Assembly (NCBI RefSeq): GCF_020171285.1
Contig: NZ_JAIUZI010000005.1
Coordinates: 62,001 to 126,000, forward strand
Direction of reading: 5' to 3'
DNA length: 64,000 nt
Source of the DNA: Seohaeicola saemankumensis
GTDB lineage: Bacteria > Pseudomonadota > Alphaproteobacteria > Rhodobacterales > Rhodobacteraceae
The translations under genes and the position numbers were made by a program. This document shows positions 44,414 to 53,003 of this stretch, piece by piece (position 1 is the stretch's first letter; every line of letters begins with the position of its first letter). Under the pieces are notes generated by a model, which did no database searches, was not told the origin of the DNA, and saw only the letters and a list, made by a program, of their open reading frames with translations.

Positions 44414-45214
44414 TCAAAGCGGCAGCCGCAGGGTCATGCCGTCATAGGCGGGTTCGATGTGGTCGGGGGTTTCGTCGCGCACGGTGACATAGTCCATGTC
44501 GATATGCATGTTGGTCAGCACCGCGCGTTTCGGGGCGGCGCGGGCGATCCAGTCGAGCGATTGTTCCAGGTGCGAATGGGTCGGGTGCGGGGTGCGGCGC
44601 AGGGCGTCGACGATCCAGATGTCGAGGTCGCGCAGATCGTCCCATGCCTCGTCATAGATCTCGGCCACGTCTGGCAGGTAGGCGAGCGTGCCGATGCGGA
44701 AGCCGAGGCTGTCGATCGAGCCGTGGCCGACGGTGAAGGGGCGGAAGGGGATCGGGCCGCCGGGGCCGGTGATCTCGAACGGGCCGTCGATGGTTTTCAT
44801 GTTGAGGATCGGCGGGTAGGGGGAGCCTTCGGGCTGAACGAAGGCGTAGCCGAAACGCGACAAGAGCGCGTTCTGGGTGTCGCCGTCGGCCCAGACCGGC
44901 AGGCGCGCGCGCATGTTGAAGACGATCATGCGCAGGTCGTCGATGCCGTGGACGTGGTCGGCGTGGGAATGGGTGTAGACGACGCCGTCGAGCCGGCCGG
45001 TGTTGGTGTCGAGCAGCTGGCTGCGGACATCCGGGGTGGTGTCGATCAGTACGGTGGTGGTGCCGTCGGGGCCGTCGCGTTCCACCAGCATCGAGCAGCG
45101 GCGCCGGGTGTTGCGCGGGTTTTCCGGGTCGCAGTCGCCCCAGTGGCCGCCGAGGCGGGGCACGCCGCCGGAGGAGCCGCAGCCGAGGATGGTGAAGCGC
45201 AGGTCTGCCATCAT
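44414..45214 (-). CDS. MBL-fold metallohydrolase (PhnP-like)
   Basis: A 266-residue metallo-beta-lactamase-fold phosphodiesterase-like protein. It begins FTILGCGSSGGVPRLGG and has the metal motif THSHADHVHGIDDLR, then FTVGHGSIDSLGF, and VLTNMHIDMDY with the late His ligands. This arrangement is close to PhnP/RNase Z-like cyclic phosphodiesterases. It overlaps the TatD stop by four bases and is the last gene of the SPOR-dacA-tmk-holB-tatD operon. The substrate is not established. Confidence 0.87.
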   Translation of the reverse strand: MMADLRFTILGCGSSGGVPRLGGHWGDCDPENPRNTRRRCSMLVERDGPDGTTTVLIDTTPDVRSQLLDTNTGRLDGVVYTHSHADHVHGIDDLRMIVFNMRARLPVWADGDTQNALLSRFGYAFVQPEGSPYPPILNMKTIDGPFEITGPGGPIPFRPFTVGHGSIDSLGFRIGTLAYLPDVAEIYDEAWDDLRDLDIWIVDALRRTPHPTHSHLEQSLDWIARAAPKRAVLTNMHIDMDYVTVRDETPDHIEPAYDGMTLRLPL

Positions 45215-46035
45215 GCGGCGGCCTTGTATTGAGCGGCCTTGGAAAACAGCCGGTCGAAATTGGCCTGGGTCGCGGCGGCGAAATCGGCGTAGTCCATGCC
45301 GAAGACCTCGGCCCCGATACGGGCGGTGTGGGCGGAATAGGCCGGTTCGTTGCGCTTGCCGCGATGAGGCGGCGGCGCGAGGTAGGGCGCGTCGGTTTCC
45401 ACAAGGATGCGGTCGAGGGGGGCTGCGGCGAAGATATCGCGCAAATCCTGGCTTTTGGGGAAGGCGGCGATGCCGGACATCGACAGGTAAAAGCCCAGAT
45501 CGAGCGCGGCGCGGGCCAGTTCGGCCGAAGACGAGAAGCAGTGCATGACGCAAGGGTAGGCGCCGTTGCGGTGTTCCTCGGCCAGGATGCGGGCCATGTC
45601 GTCGTCGGCGGCGCGGGCGTGGATGATCAGCGGCAATTGGGTGCGCTGGGCGGCGGCGATGTGGATGCGCAGGGATTGTTGCTGAATGTCCTTGCTGTCG
45701 GCGGTGTAGTGATAGTCGAGCCCGGTTTCGCCGATACCGACAAACTTGGGATGCGCGGCGAGCGCCGCCAGGTCGTCGACGGTGGCCAGCGGTTCGTCTG
45801 CCGCGCTCATCGGGTGGGTGCCGGCGGCGTAGAAGACCGGGGCGTGGGCCTCGGCGATGGCGCGCACGGCGGGTTCGTTTTTCAGCCGCGTGCAGATGGT
45901 GACCATGCGGGTGACCCCGGCGCCGGCGGCGCGGGCGACGATTTCGTCCAGTTGCCCCTCGAAATCGGGGAAGTCGAGGTGGCAGTGGCTGTCGGTGATT
46001 TCGGGAGGGGTCGTCGTCATCGCGGTCTGGTCCAT
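45211..46035 (-). CDS. tatD: TatD family 3'-5' DNase/metal-dependent hydrolase
   Basis: A 274-residue TIM-barrel nuclease. Metal motifs are TDSHCHLDF, GIGETGLDYHY, LIIHARAADDD, MHCFSSSAEL, and ETDAPYLAPPPHRGKRNEP. TatD enzymes trim DNA and RNA 3' ends in repair and turnover. Met at residue 6 (46020) is an alternative start. It follows holB after 56 bases and overlaps the MBL gene. In many bacteria tmk-holB-tatD are neighbours, as here. Confidence 0.92.
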   Translation of the reverse strand: MDQTAMTTTPPEITDSHCHLDFPDFEGQLDEIVARAAGAGVTRMVTICTRLKNEPAVRAIAEAHAPVFYAAGTHPMSAADEPLATVDDLAALAAHPKFVGIGETGLDYHYTADSKDIQQQSLRIHIAAAQRTQLPLIIHARAADDDMARILAEEHRNGAYPCVMHCFSSSAELARAALDLGFYLSMSGIAAFPKSQDLRDIFAAAPLDRILVETDAPYLAPPPHRGKRNEPAYSAHTARIGAEVFGMDYADFAAATQANFDRLFSKAAQYKAAA

Positions 46036-46091
46036 CGTCGGGCGGTGGCCGCAGAACGGCCCCGCGGCCCCGAGAGGCCGGGCGGGGCGGG

Positions 46092-47207
46092 TCAGCCCGC
46101 GGCGGTTTCCTGCATCTTGAAAACCGTATCTAGGACAAGCGCGGTGGGGTCAAGGTTCACCGCCTGGCCATGGCGGCTGCGGGCGGTGATCAGGGTGGCG
46201 GTTTCGGCCCAGGCGCGGCCTTTTTCAGCAGTGGGAGAGAGCCGGGCCAGCATCGCCGCCTCGCCCGCCGCCGCCTCGGGGGCGGGCGGCTGGCCGGTGG
46301 CGCCGGTGCGCGCCAGCCGCGACAGCGCCACGCCGACCAGTGTCAGCAGCAGGTCGAAGCGGTCGGCGGCGCCGCGCTGGGCGGCGGCCTCGGCCAGTTT
46401 CAGCGCGCGGGCGCGGTCGAGCCGGGGCAGGCTGTCGAGGATGCCTGTCAGTTCGGCGTAGATCCTGAGCCCGTCGAGGTTGAGCAGGCGCAGCGCCTCG
46501 CCCACCGAGCCGGCGGCGAGCGCGGCGAGGTGATCGGGGTTGTCGGGCACCGGCGCGCCGGCCTGGTCCAGCGCGGCGGCCATGTCGGCGGGCGCCAGCG
46601 GCGAGAGCCGCAGGGTGCGGCAGCGCGAGCGGATAGTGGGCAGGAGCCGCGAGGGCTGGTGCGAGATCAGCAGGAGCGTGGTGCGCGCGGGGGGTTCCTC
46701 GAGCATCTTCAGCAGCGCGTTGGCGGCGGAGGTGTTCATTTCGTCGGCGGCATCGACGATGACCACGCGGCGGCCGCCGTCGGTGGCGGAGAGGCCAAAG
46801 AAGCGGTTCAGCTTGCGCACGTCATCGACCACGATCTGGTCACGCATGCGGCCCTGGTCGTTGGCGCTGCGGGTGATGGTGGCCAGCCCCGGTTCGCCGC
46901 CCGAGAGCATCCGGTGCGCCACCGGGTGGTCGGGGTCGATGTCGAGCGTGGTGGGGGCGGGCGGCGCGCCAAAGAGCCCGTCGTCCTGATCCGGCGGCGT
47001 GGCCAGCAGGAAGCGGGCAATGCGCCAGGCCAACGTCGCCTTGCCGACGCCGCGCGGACCGGTCAGCAGCCAGCCGTGGTGCAGGCGGCCAGAGGTATAG
47101 GCATCGAGAAAGGCGGCCTGGGCGGCGTCCTGTCCGATCAGCCGGGCGGTTTCGCGCGGGTGCGGCGCGCCGGGGGCCTGATCGGGGGCGGGGAGGTCGT
47201 CGCTCAT
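46092..47207 (-). CDS. holB: DNA polymerase III subunit delta'
   Basis: A 371-residue clamp-loader subunit of the AAA+ type. It has LHHGWLLTGPRGVGKATLAWRIARFLL (Walker A), RRVVIVDAADEMNTSAANALLKMLEEPPARTTLLLISH (Walker B, sensor 1 region) and the SRC motif in IRSRCRTLRLSPL. Together with delta and the tau/gamma subunits it loads the beta clamp onto primed DNA. Its start overlaps the tmk stop by four bases. Confidence 0.94.
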   Translation of the reverse strand: MSDDLPAPDQAPGAPHPRETARLIGQDAAQAAFLDAYTSGRLHHGWLLTGPRGVGKATLAWRIARFLLATPPDQDDGLFGAPPAPTTLDIDPDHPVAHRMLSGGEPGLATITRSANDQGRMRDQIVVDDVRKLNRFFGLSATDGGRRVVIVDAADEMNTSAANALLKMLEEPPARTTLLLISHQPSRLLPTIRSRCRTLRLSPLAPADMAAALDQAGAPVPDNPDHLAALAAGSVGEALRLLNLDGLRIYAELTGILDSLPRLDRARALKLAEAAAQRGAADRFDLLLTLVGVALSRLARTGATGQPPAPEAAAGEAAMLARLSPTAEKGRAWAETATLITARSRHGQAVNLDPTALVLDTVFKMQETAAG

Positions 47208-47821
47208 GCCGAGACCGCCGCCAGAACGTCGGCGGCCACCGCATCGGGGGCCTGGTCGCCGTCGATGACGCGAAAGCGGGCGGGGTTGTCGGCGGCCAGC
47301 GCCAGAAAGCCGTCGCGCATCTGCCGCTGCAGGTCGGCGCCGAAGGTTTCAAAACGTTCCTCGGTGCCCTGCCGCCCCAGCGCGCGGGCCAACCCGGTGT
47401 CGGGATCCATGTCGATCAGCACGGTCAGGTCGGGTTCGCGGCCGATCATCAGGTCGTGCAGCTGGTCGACAAGCGCCCGCAGGTCGCCGCGCGACAGGCC
47501 CTGGTACATGCGGGTGCTGTCGGCGAAGCGGTCGCAGATCACGGTTTTGCCGGCGGCCAGCGCCGGCAGCACGGTGCGTTCCATGTGGTCGCGGCGGGCG
47601 GCGGTAAAGAGCAGGATCTCGGTTTCCGCCGACCAGCGGTCGGGGTCGCCTTCGAGCACGAGGCGGCGGATGTCCTCGGCGCCCGGCGAGCCGCCGGGTT
47701 CGCGCGTCAGCACCACCTCGACGCCCTGCGCGCGCAGGGTTTCGGCCAGCAGGCGGGCCTGCGTGGATTTTCCCGAACCGTCGATCCCCTCAAACGAGAT
47801 AAAGCGCCCTGTGCGGGTCAC
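47204..47821 (-). CDS. tmk: Thymidylate kinase
   Basis: A 205-residue P-loop kinase that phosphorylates dTMP to dTDP. The N-terminal GRFISFEGIDGSGKSTQARLLAETL holds the P-loop; the DRFADSTRMYQGLSRG segment and a lid region with Arg residues (ALGRQGTEERFE) follow. The four-base overlaps with both neighbours show tight operon structure. Confidence 0.95.
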   Translation of the reverse strand: MTRTGRFISFEGIDGSGKSTQARLLAETLRAQGVEVVLTREPGGSPGAEDIRRLVLEGDPDRWSAETEILLFTAARRDHMERTVLPALAAGKTVICDRFADSTRMYQGLSRGDLRALVDQLHDLMIGREPDLTVLIDMDPDTGLARALGRQGTEERFETFGADLQRQMRDGFLALAADNPARFRVIDGDQAPDAVAADVLAAVSA

Positions 47822-48984
47822 ATCGCCTCCGCCGGGCCGTTGGTGAACTTGGTCAGCAGGGAGTTGGCGGCGGTCATCAGGCGGATGTGAAAGCCGCCCA
47901 TCGGCACGTCGCGGTCCGCCACCAGCGGCGCGCGGAATTCCGGCAGCCCGTCGGGTTTGAGCACCAGCTGCGCCAGTTCCTGCCCCTTTGTCACCGGCGC
48001 CTGCACCGGGCCGGTATAGACCACCTCGGCGTTCAGATTGACGCCGGACAGCACCGGCAGCAGCGCCTTGAGATCTTCGCGCGGGACCAGCCCTACCGAT
48101 TGCTCCCGTCCCATCCAGACTTCGGCCTGGGTGACGGGCGTATCGGCGCGGGCGATGGTCTTTTCGGCAAATTGGCGAAACGACCAGTTAACGAGGGCTT
48201 CTGCCTCCTCTGCGCGGGCGGTGGTGCTGTCGAGACCGGAGATGGCAAAGATCACCCGGCGGTCGCCCTGTTTGGCCGAACCGACAAGGCCATATCCCGC
48301 CTCTGAGGTGTGGCCGGTTTTCAGGCCGTCGGCGCCGATGTCCAGTTTCAGCAGTGGATTGCGGTTTTGCGTGTTCGAGGGCGCGCGGTTGTCAAAGGCG
48401 AACTCGGTTTCGGAAAACAGCGGGTAGTATTCGGGAAAATCGACGATCAGCCGCTGCGCCAGGATCGCCAGATCGTGCATCGACATCCGGTGCCCGGCCG
48501 CCGGCCAGCCGTTGGAATTGGCGAAGGTCGAGGCGGTCATCCCCAGTTGCTGGGCCCGGCCGGTCATGTAGCGGGCAAAGCCGGCCTCTGTGCCATCGGG
48601 GCTGAGCGCCTCGGCAATCACGGCGCAGGCGTCGTTGCCCGACAGCACGATGATGCCGCGCAGCAGATCCTCGACCCGGACCCGGTCCTGGGTGTTGAGG
48701 AACATGGTCGACCCGCCATAGCTCATCGCGTGCTGCGACACCGGCAGCCGTTCGTCCAGCGACAGCCGCCCGTCGCGCACCGCCTCGAATGCCACGTAGA
48801 GCGTCATCAGCTTGGACATGGATGCGGGCGGCAGCGGTTCATCCGCGTTCTTGGCCAGCAGCACCGTGCCGGTGCTCACGTCCAGCACATAGGCCGCGCG
48901 GGCCGAGGTGTCGAAGGCCCAGGCGGGCAGGGACGTGAGCGCGAGGCTGAGCGCGGTCAGGGCGGCGCGGAACAGGTGGGGCAC
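47818..48984 (-). CDS. D-alanyl-D-alanine carboxypeptidase (penicillin-binding protein 5/6 type)
   Basis: A 388-residue periplasmic serine peptidase that trims the terminal D-Ala of peptidoglycan pentapeptides. A signal peptide (LFRAALTALSLALTSLPAWA) precedes the catalytic motifs: SxxK in PASMSKLM, SxN in LSGNDACAV, and KTG in LKTGHTSEAGYG. The C-terminal PBP5_C domain ends in an amphipathic GGFHIRLMTAANSLLTKF membrane anchor. It is in operon with the SPOR lipoprotein upstream and tmk downstream. Confidence 0.93.
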   Translation of the reverse strand: MPHLFRAALTALSLALTSLPAWAFDTSARAAYVLDVSTGTVLLAKNADEPLPPASMSKLMTLYVAFEAVRDGRLSLDERLPVSQHAMSYGGSTMFLNTQDRVRVEDLLRGIIVLSGNDACAVIAEALSPDGTEAGFARYMTGRAQQLGMTASTFANSNGWPAAGHRMSMHDLAILAQRLIVDFPEYYPLFSETEFAFDNRAPSNTQNRNPLLKLDIGADGLKTGHTSEAGYGLVGSAKQGDRRVIFAISGLDSTTARAEEAEALVNWSFRQFAEKTIARADTPVTQAEVWMGREQSVGLVPREDLKALLPVLSGVNLNAEVVYTGPVQAPVTKGQELAQLVLKPDGLPEFRAPLVADRDVPMGGFHIRLMTAANSLLTKFTNGPAEAM

Positions 48985-49001
48985 GGCGGTATGGGCTCCT
49001 G

Positions 49002-49892
49002 TCAGTTGGAAACGATATAGGCGTCCGAGAACCCGGTTTCCTTGACCTTGCCCAACAAGGCCGAGCGTTCGGAGCTCGTCTGTGCCGGGCCGACGACGAC
49101 GCGCCAGAACGGTTTGCCGTTGGTGGTTTCGGAGAACACGGTCGGGATCATCCCGGCATTGCGCATCTGGTCGGCGGTGCGGTTGGCGTTTGCCTCGACG
49201 CTGAAGATGCCGATCTGGATGTAGGGTTTGCTGAGGGACGAGGATTTGGGTTTCGCCTTGGGCTGCGCGGCTGCGGCTGCGGCCGGTTTCGGCGTGACCA
49301 GCGGCGTGGCCGGATCGGCCGAGGCCAGCTGAACCGCGGCGCCGTCGGCCACTTCGGACGCGTCGATGGCGGCGGCGGCCCCGGCGATCGGGTCCAGCGC
49401 GGTTTCCGAGATCGCGTCGGCCTCGTCCAGCGTCGTGGCGGCCTGTTCGTCGGCGGGCGGGGTTTCTTCGACGGCCTCGCGGCGCAGCGCGGTCACGTTC
49501 AGTTCGACCGGCGCGCCGGCCAGCATGCTGAGCGCCTGGGCGGCGTCGGAGGAGACCTGAATGCGCGGCCCGGGAATTTCGCGTTCGCGGCGGAACAGGG
49601 CGCCGATCACGAACTTGCCGTTGGTCGGGTTGCGGATGATCACCCGCTCGGGGTCGGTCACGTCGGGGTGCGCGACCCAGACCCCGCCCAGCGACGGCCG
49701 GCCGTCCCAGAGCGCGGCCTCCTTGACGTCGAACACGTCGGGGGCCTCGACATCGCGTTCCACCAGCTTGGTGCTCTTGGAGGTTTCCGCGGGGGTTTCG
49801 GCCTTGTCCTTGGGTTGCAGGAAGGCCATGTTCGGCCCTTCCTCGCAGCCCGCCAGAAGGCCCATCACGGCAACCAGCGCCAGCAGGCGCAT
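49002..49892 (-). CDS. SPOR-domain lipoprotein
   Basis: A 296-residue protein. The start at 49892 gives a lipoprotein signal (MRLLALVAVMGLLAGC, lipobox LAGC) with GGGAAG upstream; other in-frame Met codons lie 8 and 11 codons earlier. An RlpA-like region is present in the first half (LGGVWVAHPDVTDPERVIIRNPTNG). An Ala/Pro/Thr-rich linker leads to a C-terminal SPOR domain (YIQIGIFSVEANANRTADQMRNAG). SPOR domains bind glycan strands denuded of stem peptides at the division site. It is the first gene of the dacA-type operon, an order I associate with RlpA/DacA partners in alphaproteobacteria. Confidence 0.85.
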   Translation of the reverse strand: MRLLALVAVMGLLAGCEEGPNMAFLQPKDKAETPAETSKSTKLVERDVEAPDVFDVKEAALWDGRPSLGGVWVAHPDVTDPERVIIRNPTNGKFVIGALFRREREIPGPRIQVSSDAAQALSMLAGAPVELNVTALRREAVEETPPADEQAATTLDEADAISETALDPIAGAAAAIDASEVADGAAVQLASADPATPLVTPKPAAAAAAQPKAKPKSSSLSKPYIQIGIFSVEANANRTADQMRNAGMIPTVFSETTNGKPFWRVVVGPAQTSSERSALLGKVKETGFSDAYIVSN

Positions 49893-50131
49893 CGGTTGCT
49901 TCCCATTCACCGTCATCAGGTCCATGTCAGAGTCCCTTGCCTGTTTGCGGGCCCTGTTAGGCCCATTTGCCGGTTGATCCGGTCACACTGCTGCATGGGG
50001 CGTTTCGCCCCTATTGAGCGGCATGATAACGCGGACAATGTGACATGGAAAGTCCGCTGCGACGGTTGGGCGGTTTTTCCCCGGAATCTGCTTGCCTGCC
50101 CCCCCTTGTCGGCCTAAACCCGGTCGTCGAC

Positions 50132-50221
50132 GGGGAGGTGGCAGAGTGGTCGAATGCGGCGGTCTTGAAAACCGTTGAACGTGAGAGCGTTCCCAGGGTT
50201 CGAATCCCTGTCTCCCCGCCA
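50132..50221 (+). tRNA. tRNA-Ser (anticodon TGA)
   Basis: A 90-base tRNA: acceptor GGGGAGG/TCTCCCC (one G-T pair), discriminator G and encoded CCA. TGGCAGAGTGG is the D-arm, GCGGTCTTGAAAACCGT the anticodon arm (anticodon TGA), then a long variable arm and GGGTTCGAATCCC. The accessory island begins directly downstream. Confidence 0.96.
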
Positions 50222-50872
50222 CTTGCCCTCGCGAAAGCGTTCTCCCGATCTGGCTCCGGCCGGAATTTTCCGTTGTTTTCGAGGGTTGTGCGGGAGGGGC
50301 TGAGCACCGACCGGTGGGGAAGAATGCTCGGAAGCGGTCTCTCAGGGCCGGTGTTCTCCGGACCTCATGACTGCGCTGATTTGGTGGTCAGGTCGTAAGT
50401 CTCTGATACAAAATGGTTTACCCAAAGTACGGCTAAGCACTTCGACTCTGGTCTCTACAGCGTTAAAGCGACCCGGTTCGAACCTCGCCCGTTGGGACGA
50501 TGTCAAAAAAAGAGCAGAAGTCGACGTTGTGGTCAGGTCGCTCGCAAGATCCGCAAAACGAGGGACGAAGGCAGCGTCCCACCTACCTTTTTGTTCAGTT
50601 TATCCAGCCGCCAGCATTCCGGTTTTTTGGAAACAAAACCGAATGCTGGCAAGCTCTATCCATAGGCCGGACCAAAGCAAATCTGTGATGCCAAAGGAAC
50701 GTCGGGAAGTGGTCACCTTCTTGGTTGATGTTGGATCCGATGCTTGACCTTCCCAATCTTGGGGTCGACGATATTATCGTGGGAATGCATGAACCTGCGT
50801 ACAGGCCCTTGTCTCCGGTGTGCAATGAAAACGGTGCGCCAAACTTCGAGATTTATTGGAAGGTGAAACGAA
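50222..50872. other. 651-bp non-coding junction between tRNA-Ser and the defence island
   Basis: No convincing gene on either strand. Base composition falls from chromosomal to island-like at about 50350-50400. It contains a 12-bp direct repeat (GTGGTCAGGTCG at 50384-50395 and 50529-50540), a large inverted repeat at 50610-50650, and a 13-base inverted repeat ACGATAtTATCGT at 50768-50780 that could be an operator of the AIPR gene. I found no copy of the tRNA-Ser 3' end in the rest of the window. Confidence 0.6.
50610..50650. repeat. Inverted repeat with 16-bp arms and eight-base loop
   Basis: GCCAGCATTC-c-GGTTTT (50610-50626) and AAAACC-GAATGCTGGC (50635-50650) pair over 16 bp with a single bulged C, around TTGGAAAC. 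In RNA it would be a very stable hairpin. It has U-rich stretches inside the stem rather than after it, so it is not a standard terminator. It may be a mobile-element end, a recombination site or a small structured RNA. Confidence 0.65.
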
Positions 50873-52987
50873 TTGGATGAACTGGTCGAATTCAACAATT
50901 CATTGGTTGAGGCAGTCGCCGCAGAAGCATCAGCAAGTGGCATTTCACAGGCTGATGCCTTTTTCGAGCGGATGGCGGCCCTCTTGGAGGCAGAAGGTGA
51001 AATTGCGACCGCTGATCGGGTTACGTTTCTTGCCAGCAGTCAGGGCAAGACCGTAAGGCTCGATGGGATTGGCGGAGACCCTCGTGAATCTGAGGGTATC
51101 CTTAGCGTCATTGTCAGCGATTTTCATGGAGGAGACGCGGCGGTCAAGATCAATGCAAGCGATGCCAAGAAGGCCTTCGGCCACCTTATCAACTTTGTCG
51201 CTGCCGCGCGTCGAGCAGCCTTCCGGGAGAGCCTGATCGAAGGGAGTGCTGAAGCAGGTGCCGCCTCAATTATTACATCTGCGTGGTCATCTATCACTAA
51301 GATCAAACTCATTCTCATGACCAACGCGACCTATAGTGCCAGGACAGACGCGGTTCTTGCGGGCAAGATTGATGGCATTCCAGTCACCTACAACATCTGG
51401 GATCTTACACGCTTCCATCGCTACGAGACGTCGGGACACGCTCGGGAAAAGATCATCGTCAATTTCCGGGAAGATTTCGGCGCAAGCATCCCGGCACTGG
51501 CTGCTTCGAGCAGCGGCGAACACCTCGACAGTTATCTTGTTGTGATCAGCGGCCATCAATTGGCCGAAATTTATGACAAATGGGGGGCGCGGCTTTTGGA
51601 GTCGAACGTTCGGAGCTTCCTTCAGGCGCGCGGCGCGGTGAACCGGGGTATTCGGGACACCATCAAGGATGAACCGGCAATGTTCTTTAGCTATAACAAC
51701 GGGCTGTCGGCAACGGCCGACTGCGTCGAGGTAGAGAAGACATCGGACGGCCTCAGGATCGTGTCCGCGACAAATCTGCAGGTCGTCAATGGTGGTCAGA
51801 CCACGGCTTCTCTCCACGCGGCTCGGAAAATCTCGCCAGAAATGCTCGAACAAGTCCACGTGCAAATGAAGTTGACAGTTGTTCCGTCGGATGCTTCTGA
51901 AGAGGTCGTCCCGTTCATCTCGAAATACGCCAACAGTCAGAACAAGGTCAGCGCGGCGGATTTCTTTTCGAACCACCCGTTCCACATGAGGATGGAAGAA
52001 TACTCGAGACGAGTTTTGGCTCCGGCCGCCGAGGGTACAAATCGCGAGACCAAATGGTTCTATGAGCGTGCAAGGGGGCAGTACCTTGTAGAGCGCGCCA
52101 AGAAATCCCAAGCTGAACGTCGGCGTTTTGATATTGAAAACCCTAAACCGCAATACTTCGTCAAAACCGACCTTGCGAAGGTCGAGATGAGTTTCCGCAT
52201 GCGGCCCGACACCGTCAGCAAGGGTGCGCAGAAAAACTTCGGCGAGTTTGCCCAGATGATCGGGGCGGAATGGAACCGCAGCGACAAGAAGTTCGATGAG
52301 ACATGGTATCGGCGCCTGATTTCAAAACTCATAATCTTCCGGCATCTCGAAAAGACAATTCCGAAACAGCCGTGGTATCCCGGTGGATATCGCGCAAACA
52401 TTGTTACCTATTCTATCTCCAAATTGGTCTCGGACGCGGATGAACGGGATCATATCATCGATCTTGATGCCGTATGGCGGTGGCAATCGGTATCGCGGGA
52501 TCTAGGTGACGCATTACTGATCGCGGCCGAAGCGGCAGCGGAAGTAATCACCCACCCCGAAGCGGGCGTGAACAATATAACGGAATGGGGAAAGAAACAG
52601 GCGTGTTGGGCGACCTTGCAGCGGGCTGATATCGACTATGGGCCTGAGTTTATGAACTGCCTCGTTGAGCCAGAGCAGGCGCGCGCTGTCCAGAGGGATG
52701 GCCGCCGCGAAGAAGCAGTAATTTCTGGCATCGAGGCCCAGACTTCGGTGATTGAGGCCGGAGGCGAATTCTGGAACCGGCTCAGGGAATGGGGCAGAAG
52801 CAAGAGGATATTCAGCCCAAAGGAGGATGGCATACTAAAGGCTTGCGGCCTTTTCCCGTCAAAGCTGCCGTCGGAAAAACAATCGGTCATCGCACTCGAC
52901 CTTCTGGAGCGGGCCCGAGAGGAAGGCTATGTGGATGAGGATGAATCTCCGAGGATTCGGATATCTTCCTTGTCACGACAGCACTAG
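50873..52987 (+). CDS. AIPR (abortive infection phage resistance) family protein
   Basis: A 704-residue protein. The TTG start at 50873 is supported by GGAAGG about nine bases upstream; no ATG gives a better start. The AIPR core is clear: FFSYNNGLSATAD at about 271-283, then NLQVVNGGQTTASLH at about 301-315, and EYSRRVLAP followed by TKWFYERARGQY at about 390-420. Family members occur in phage-defence loci, often beside restriction-modification genes with MutL-like ATPases, but the biochemical activity is not settled. It converges on the six-gene restriction-like operon with only 16 bases between stops. Composition is less GC-rich than the chromosome. Confidence 0.85.
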   Translation: MDELVEFNNSLVEAVAAEASASGISQADAFFERMAALLEAEGEIATADRVTFLASSQGKTVRLDGIGGDPRESEGILSVIVSDFHGGDAAVKINASDAKKAFGHLINFVAAARRAAFRESLIEGSAEAGAASIITSAWSSITKIKLILMTNATYSARTDAVLAGKIDGIPVTYNIWDLTRFHRYETSGHAREKIIVNFREDFGASIPALAASSSGEHLDSYLVVISGHQLAEIYDKWGARLLESNVRSFLQARGAVNRGIRDTIKDEPAMFFSYNNGLSATADCVEVEKTSDGLRIVSATNLQVVNGGQTTASLHAARKISPEMLEQVHVQMKLTVVPSDASEEVVPFISKYANSQNKVSAADFFSNHPFHMRMEEYSRRVLAPAAEGTNRETKWFYERARGQYLVERAKKSQAERRRFDIENPKPQYFVKTDLAKVEMSFRMRPDTVSKGAQKNFGEFAQMIGAEWNRSDKKFDETWYRRLISKLIIFRHLEKTIPKQPWYPGGYRANIVTYSISKLVSDADERDHIIDLDAVWRWQSVSRDLGDALLIAAEAAAEVITHPEAGVNNITEWGKKQACWATLQRADIDYGPEFMNCLVEPEQARAVQRDGRREEAVISGIEAQTSVIEAGGEFWNRLREWGRSKRIFSPKEDGILKACGLFPSKLPSEKQSVIALDLLERAREEGYVDEDESPRIRISSLSRQH

Positions 52988-53003
52988 GATGGCAAAGCGA
53001 GAA

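Noticed and set aside
50455..50500. tRNA remnant suggested by CCCGGTTCGAACCTCGCC
   Set aside because: Only a T-arm-like GGTTCGAACC is present, with no matching acceptor or anticodon stem. It is not the tRNA-Ser 3' end either, so it is no evidence for an attachment site.
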